The translations under genes were made by a program, and so were the position numbers. A model generated the notes under the pieces. That model made no database searches, was not told where the DNA came from, and worked only from the letters and a program-made list of their open reading frames with translations. Source: an uncultured Clostridia bacterium (lineage in GTDB: Bacteria; Bacillota; Clostridia; Oscillospirales; Ruminococcaceae). From it: a DNA stretch of 47,637 nt. The first letter of the stretch is position 1. Each line of letters begins with the position of its first letter. The stretch spans positions 1-47,637 of the forward strand of contig CALXGT010000025.1 in assembly GCA_944387915.1 (NCBI GenBank), in the 5' to 3' direction. This document shows, piece after piece, positions 43,096-47,637 of this stretch.

Positions 43096-45710
43096 TTATT
43101 TCATGGCGTCATCCGCTCCGAGTACGTATCCTCCGATGGAGGTGTTCGCCGCCATAGAGCCGTCGGCATAAAGGTAGTACCATTTACCGTTTACCCGCTG
43201 CCAGCCGGTAGCCATACCGCCCCAGTCTTTTAGATAGTACCATGTACCGTTTACCCGCTGCCAGCCGGTAGCCATACCGCCCCAGTCTTTTAGGTAGTAC
43301 CAGGTGCCGTTTACCTGCTGCCAGTCATCAGACACCATTTTTCCGCTATCGGTGTTCATATAGTACCAGGTATCATCCATTTCTACCCAGCCGGTGACCA
43401 TATTTCCGTCTTCAAAAAAGTAAGTATCGCCGTTATTGTCCACGGCAAAGCCGTTTTCGGGGATCTCGTCGAAGTCGGGACCGGTGGAGGGGGAATCTTC
43501 CGGATCCTCGTCCTCATCGGGAGTGGTGGGAGGTATGGAAGGAATCGTCGGTTTGTCGTCATCCTCTTCATCGTCGGCTTCTTTTTCCGTCCAGTTCGCG
43601 GTAAATACGGCATTCGCGCTGATTTCTACCGTGTCACCGCCGGAATAAGTGCTTTCCCCGAGAGTCCAGTGGGTAAAGACAAAGCCGTCCTTTTCCGGGG
43701 TGGGGAGGGTGAGGAGAGAGTTGCCGGCGACGATTTGGGTCGGAGAAACAAAGGTTTCCCCGTTTGCGTCTACGAAAGTCGCGGTAACTGTGTTTGCCAC
43801 ATGGTTTGCATAGGTTACATCCGGCTGAATCGAAATATTGACGGGAGAGGGGTTGTTTTTACCCGGCTCCCCGAACACCACGGGATTTTCCCCGTTGTTA
43901 TTTACAAAAGTACAGTCGGAGACGGTAACGCCCATGAGAGCTGTGTCCGCGCCGTAGTTTCCGTCGGCCCGCGCCTTAATGTGCAAGGCAGTGCCGTTGT
44001 TGGCGCCGTTGCCATCGAAAAGGCATTGCACAAAGGAGATATTTTGATAGATGCCGTTTTTCAGATTTATGTCCACGCCGCACATCCAGGTTTGGAAAGA
44101 GGCTTGTACCTTTTGGGGATCGGCTCCGTTATCGATAAACCGGCAATCGGTAAAGGTAGAGTCGGTGAGCTTTTCCAAATAAGCGCCCTTGATGTAGCAG
44201 TTTTGGATGGTTAGATCATTGGCGGTCAATTTCACGGGATGGTTGTTCAAAGACGCGGTATCCGATGTTCCGGCGGGATTTTTTCCGAAATACAAACCGT
44301 AAGAGAAACCGTCGATGGTTACGTTATTTAACTCGAGCTTCTCAACACCGTAGCAGCCGTTATAGGTTCCGATTCCCATGTAAGGACCGGTGGAACCTTC
44401 GCCGGCAGCTGCGCCTTCGGGAAGAACGCCTTGCAGCGTTAAATCGTTCACTGTAAAGGAAGAAAGATCGTCCCGGATAAAGAAGCCCACGCACCCATCC
44501 GCAGTCAAAGTGTTATGGTTTCCGTTGACGGTGATGTCCTTTGTGATGGAAAGGGCTTCGGTGATGGTAACGTCGTCGTATAATTGGATTATACCGCCGT
44601 CGTTAGCGTCCTTAATCGCTTTATGGAGATCGGTATAGGCGGTGGTAACGCCATCAGCGGTCGTCAGAGTTACCGGATCGCAAATTACGCCGACACATTC
44701 CGTGTAATAGGGGTACGTGTTGATAGGATCATCCGCATTGCCGTTTGTAAACCGAACACGGATCCAGCCGCTGTCCGGTTGATTGCCCGCGATAAAGTCG
44801 GCAATATCTGCTTCATCGGGAAGTTTTCCTTCATCCATATCCGAGTAAAGGACGATGAGATTATGATTTTTGCCATCGATCTCGTAATCGGCGCCCAAAA
44901 TGTTGTTTTGGGTCATCACCGGGAGCTTTTCAATGCTGTTTAGATTCCAAGCGGTATTTCTGGTTCCGGTAATCAGTACATATCCGTCGATCACGTTATT
45001 GCTGATGGTAGCAATTTCGTCGTTTGCCATGGCGTTTCCGGCGCCGTTAGTGATGGAGATGGAACCGGTAATTTCGTTATCTTTGATGGTATAGGCTCCG
45101 ACCTCAGGAGTACCTATGTAGATGGCGGATACGTCGCCGCCGTTGATAACACACGAATCGATAGTTACATTCTCCACGTTGCCGCTAAGATAGCCGCCCG
45201 CTACCTCAATTGCTTTATTGGGCTCTGTTTCGGTTACGTTGATGATTAGGTTTTTCAAAGTAACGTTGCCCGCTACAATGAAAACGGTTTGCTGGGAAGA
45301 ACCGTTTCCGCCACCGGTCCACTCCGTCGTTAAAACCGGGGGATCTTCCGGATCTGCCGCTTCAATGGTAACACCTTTCCAGATCAGAAGATTGTGTTCT
45401 ACATCATAGCTGTATATTCCGGCTTCTACTACCGCATTATTTTTCGCGTCGCTTTGTTCGATAAAAACGTCGTATTCGCCGGGAGCGACCTTGATGGTAT
45501 CTCCTTCGGCCGCCGCATTCACGGCTTCCTGGATACTGGAGTAGGGATGCTCTTGTGTTCCGTCTGCCGTCTCCAATGTGGCGTCTACATCCACATAAAT
45601 GATGCCGCCCTCTTCTGCGGGGTCATTCGCAAAGCAATGTTTTGGAATACACCCGCTATCATAGCGAGAGCCAACACGGCAGAAAGGATTTTCTTTTTTC
45701 CGCGTCTCAT
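43096..45710 (-). CDS. Beta-helix surface protein with choline-binding repeats; signal peptide frameshifted
   Basis: The main frame encodes a parallel beta-helix (about HPYSSIQEAVNAAAEGD to GVTVSDCTFVNNNG), an InlB-type B repeat (GFVFTHWTLGESTYSGGD, FTANWTE), an acidic Pro-rich linker, and five choline-binding-like repeats (GTWYYLKDWGGMATGWQRVN twice almost identical). No signal peptide exists in this frame. One lies upstream in another frame: ATG 45710 after AGGAGG, RRGKKKILSAVLALAMIAG, then VFQNIA. Adding one T in the CTTTGC tract (about 45631-45634) would join them as AFAND, an ideal cleavage site. Either a null or phase-variable gene, or a sequencing error. The repeats should hold it on cell-wall choline or teichoic polymers. 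Confidence 0.85.
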
Positions 45711-45741
45711 AAGGAACCTCCTGTTTTTTGACTGAGGTCAT

Positions 45742-46065
45742 CTCCCAACCTCAAAACGGCTTTTAAAATCTTTCTAAAATAAAAACCGCACCGGTATTTT
45801 ATCATTTCCCCTTTTAAAAATCAAGCAAAAAGGAAGAAAAAGGAGGCTTTGACAGCAATTTACAAAATCGCATAGCGAAGGGATGTTTGCCAAAATACCA
45901 TGGGTAATTTTTTGCTTAAATAAGTATGGCTTGACGCCTTTTCCGTTGTCAATAGACGAGTTATCTTATAGTACCGGAAATGCTTTTCCTACACAGCTTT
46001 CGGATGCGATGAAAGCTTTTCTTAAGAATCGGGCAGGCAAGACAAAAAGCGATTTTTCCACAACA
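45742..46065. other. Intergenic region without a clear gene
   Basis: Between the surface-protein gene and the tRNA terminator I see AT-rich sequence holding no convincing promoter or ORF. A plus-strand frame crossing into the tRNA is a chance reading. Confidence 0.4.
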
Positions 46066-46098
46066 AAAAAAGGACTCGCTTTCGCGAATCCTCTTTTT
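46066..46098 (-). terminator. Terminator of tRNA-Ala
   Basis: On the minus strand AGGATTCGC pairs with GCGAGTCCT around GAAA, followed by T7. Confidence 0.85.
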
Positions 46099-46099
46099 C

Positions 46100-46175
<76 letters not shown>

Positions 46176-46223
46176 AACGACAGCTATTATAGCATATTGA
46201 TTTTTAAAAAGCAAGCCTTTTTT

Positions 46224-46748
46224 TCAAAAATCGAAAAAAATTCCTGTAAGGAGTACGGCGGCAATAACGCCGATGAGATTTCCGAAAAGCGCGCAAGGAA
46301 TGACGAAGGAAATTTTCCTCCCGGAAATGGCGCCGGCGTAAATAGCTGTCACATAAAAAACCGTTTCCCCGCTACTTTGTAAAACAGAAGCAAGAAGTCC
46401 TTCAGGACTATCCGCGCCGTATCGGGCAAGGATATTTTGAAAATAGGAAAGAGAACCGCTTCCGGAGAAGGGGCGAAGTAAAACTAAGGGGAAAACGTCC
46501 CGCGGGATTCGGAGCAAGTCGGCGAGCGGCGACAAAAATTGACAGAGGATGTCCAATCCGCCCGTTGCGCGAAACACACCAACAGCTGTCATCAGGCATA
46601 AAATGGATGGTAGAATTTCCGCCGCGGAAACGAGGCCTTCCCGGGCGCCGGTGGTAAACGCTTCAAAAGGATTGATCCTTTTTTGGAGAGCAATCAGCAA
46701 GATGCACCCGCAAAGAAGAGGCACCGCCATATTTCCGATCCATTGCAT
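46224..46748 (-). CDS. spmB: Spore maturation protein SpmB
   Basis: A 174-residue membrane protein of the nucleoside-recognition (Gate) fold, SpmB type. Marks are EGLVSAAEILPSILCLMTAVGVFRATGG (sampled), RPFSGSGSLSYF and LQSSGETVFYV, the second Gate motif. Two ATG codons stand near: 46754 is only 3 nt from GGGAG, so 46748 (9 nt) is preferred. It overlaps the spmA end. With SpmA it is needed for spore-core dehydration. Confidence 0.9.
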   Translation of the reverse strand: MQWIGNMAVPLLCGCILLIALQKRINPFEAFTTGAREGLVSAAEILPSILCLMTAVGVFRATGGLDILCQFLSPLADLLRIPRDVFPLVLLRPFSGSGSLSYFQNILARYGADSPEGLLASVLQSSGETVFYVTAIYAGAISGRKISFVIPCALFGNLIGVIAAVLLTGIFFDF

Positions 46749-46750
46749 CG

Positions 46751-47317
46751 TCATCGTCTCCCTTTCAAAAAGCAATAGCAAAGTTTTACCGCAGTTAGCG
46801 CACCTACAACGGAGAGAAGGGAACAGCACCAGACGATAGGCAGAATTTCCATCGGGGCGGCGGCGCCTGCCTGATGACGAAGCGAAGCCACCGTTGTGGG
46901 AATCAACTGTAGAGAGCAGCAGTTCATCACAATAAAGGAAGCGAAACTTTCCGCCGGAAGATGATTTTCGGCCATTTGCTTTACCGCTTTTAATCCAAGG
47001 GGAGTCGCCGCGTTTCCAAGGCCAAAGAGGTTAGCGGAGAGATTTAAGGTTACGGCTTCTGCCGCCTCGCCTTTTATTTTTGGAATCAGTTTTTGAATCA
47101 GCGGCGTCAACGCTTCTCCCACAGCTTTCGAAATTCCGCCTTCCTTTGCAATATTCATCATGCCGCTCCAAAAACACATCGCTCCTACCAGAGTAATCAT
47201 AGTTTGTATTGCCGAGGAAATTTCTTCCAAAAGGGCATTGGTCATCGCTTCCCCGTCTCCGGAAAGAAGAGAGAGAAGCATTGCTGCAATAAATAAAAAA
47301 GGGAAAAGCCATTTCAT
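46751..47317 (-). CDS. spmA: Spore maturation protein SpmA
   Basis: A 188-residue membrane protein, partner of SpmB. Marks are GAMCFWSGMMNIAKEGG, NLSANLFGLGNAATPLGLKAV and MNCCSLQLIPTTVASLR. AGGAGG is 7 nt before the ATG at 47317 and only 1 nt before the ATG at 47323, so 47317 is chosen. First gene of the pair, facing away from the rRNA-type promoters. Confidence 0.92.
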   Translation of the reverse strand: MKWLFPFLFIAAMLLSLLSGDGEAMTNALLEEISSAIQTMITLVGAMCFWSGMMNIAKEGGISKAVGEALTPLIQKLIPKIKGEAAEAVTLNLSANLFGLGNAATPLGLKAVKQMAENHLPAESFASFIVMNCCSLQLIPTTVASLRHQAGAAAPMEILPIVWCCSLLSVVGALTAVKLCYCFLKGRR

Positions 47318-47396
47318 GTCCATACCTCCTGTCTTCCTATTTAATATGAAGTAAAAAAAAGAAAAAGACCTTTTTCAAAAGAGCCAAAAAAAGGTA

Positions 47397-47425
47397 TTGA
47401 CAAAAGGGGAAGAAAGTGGTAGAGT
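47397..47425 (+). promoter_or_regulatory. rRNA-type promoter P1
   Basis: -35 TTGACA (47397-47402) and -10 TAGAGT (47420-47425), 17 bp apart; preceded by GGTA and A-rich UP-element-like tracts. A GTCCCG/CGGGGA hairpin follows. Confidence 0.8.
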
Positions 47426-47499
47426 AAGGAAGCTGTCCCGAAAACGGGGAAGCGAAAAGCCAGATCGAAAAAATTTGTCAAGAAAAAAGAAAAAAGGTA

Positions 47500-47528
47500 T
47501 TGACAAAGGAAAAAAGATGTGGTAAGAT
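47500..47528 (+). promoter_or_regulatory. rRNA-type promoter P2 and leader
   Basis: -35 TTGACA (47500-47505) and -10 TAAGAT (47523-47528), 17 bp apart, with the same AAAAAAGGTA approach as P1. Downstream is GCTCTCGACGAGAGC (47535-47549) and a leader GAACTTGAAAATTAAACAAT, of the type that comes before 16S rRNA. The rRNA gene itself would start right of the window. Confidence 0.8.
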
Positions 47529-47637
47529 AGAAAAGCTCTCGACGAGAGCGACGGGAACTTGAAAATTAAACAATATCGAAATGCTAAGAAAAAAACCCTT
47601 GGAAGATTCTTTTGGATTTTCAGGTAAAGTAATTCGA

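Overview
The window reads as chromosome of an endospore-forming, Gram-positive Clostridia-type bacterium (Firmicutes; an Oscillospirales-like relative is my guess). The basis is two sporulation sigma factors (SigK, SigG), the spore maturation pair SpmA/SpmB, strong AGGAGG ribosome binding sites, frequent TTG/GTG starts, lipoprotein and sortase-like or choline-binding surface proteins, and TnpV/TnpW-type mobile genes.

Layout: (1) 1-4.4 kb: copper operon copA-csoR on the minus strand with a promoter/operator, divergent from a two-gene chromate-type transporter. (2) 4.4-8.7 kb: ABC ATPase plus a coiled-coil FtsX-type permease. (3) 8.7-12 kb: two DJ-1/PfpI paralogues (one frameshifted), an MFS transporter and a divergent RpiR regulator sharing a perfect palindrome. 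(4) 12-15.3 kb: sigK, YfcE phosphodiesterase, an amidohydrolase and a monofunctional GT51 transglycosylase. (5) 15.3-17.7 kb: two paralogous membrane-anchored proteins around a decayed matrixin-like protease gene. (6) 17.8-22.1 kb: pstS-pstC-pstA-pstB-phoU behind a tandem 11-bp Pho-box-like repeat; PstS is circularly permuted. (7) 22.1-25.6 kb: small membrane protein, a candidate structured RNA, sigG with its own forespore-type promoter, hflX and a pentapeptide-repeat protein. (8) 25.7-29.3 kb: orphan OmpR-type response regulator, then a BlaI/BlaR1-like pair with twin operators and an unusual output/sensor domain. (9) 29.4-34.6 kb: two tandem DNA methyltransferases of different classes and, beyond a beta-helix surface protein, an HNH endonuclease, together a probable restriction-modification system. 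(10) 34.7-37.8 kb: type-B carboxylesterase, a small Cys/His protein, and a membrane protein with a degenerate ImmA-like domain. (11) 37.8-43.1 kb: a degraded mobile-element segment (TnpV, HTH, LysR, an aldo/keto-reductase::ParB chimera, TnpW, a serine recombinase lacking its catalytic domain), flanked by 36-bp imperfect inverted repeats. (12) 43.1-47.6 kb: a large choline-binding-repeat surface protein with a frameshifted signal peptide, tRNA-Ala(GGC), spmB, spmA, and tandem rRNA-type promoters running off the right edge.

Several genes carry apparent one-base deletions (near 9.14, 16.65, 16.78 and 45.63 kb). They may be true decay, phase-variable sites or assembly errors, and this should be settled before over-reading the broken genes. 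The most interesting signals are the CopA-CopZ fusion with an internal ribosome binding site, the permuted PstS, the candidate RNA beside sigG, the membrane ImmA-like/BlaR-like sensors, the split restriction-modification locus and the AKR-ParB chimera.
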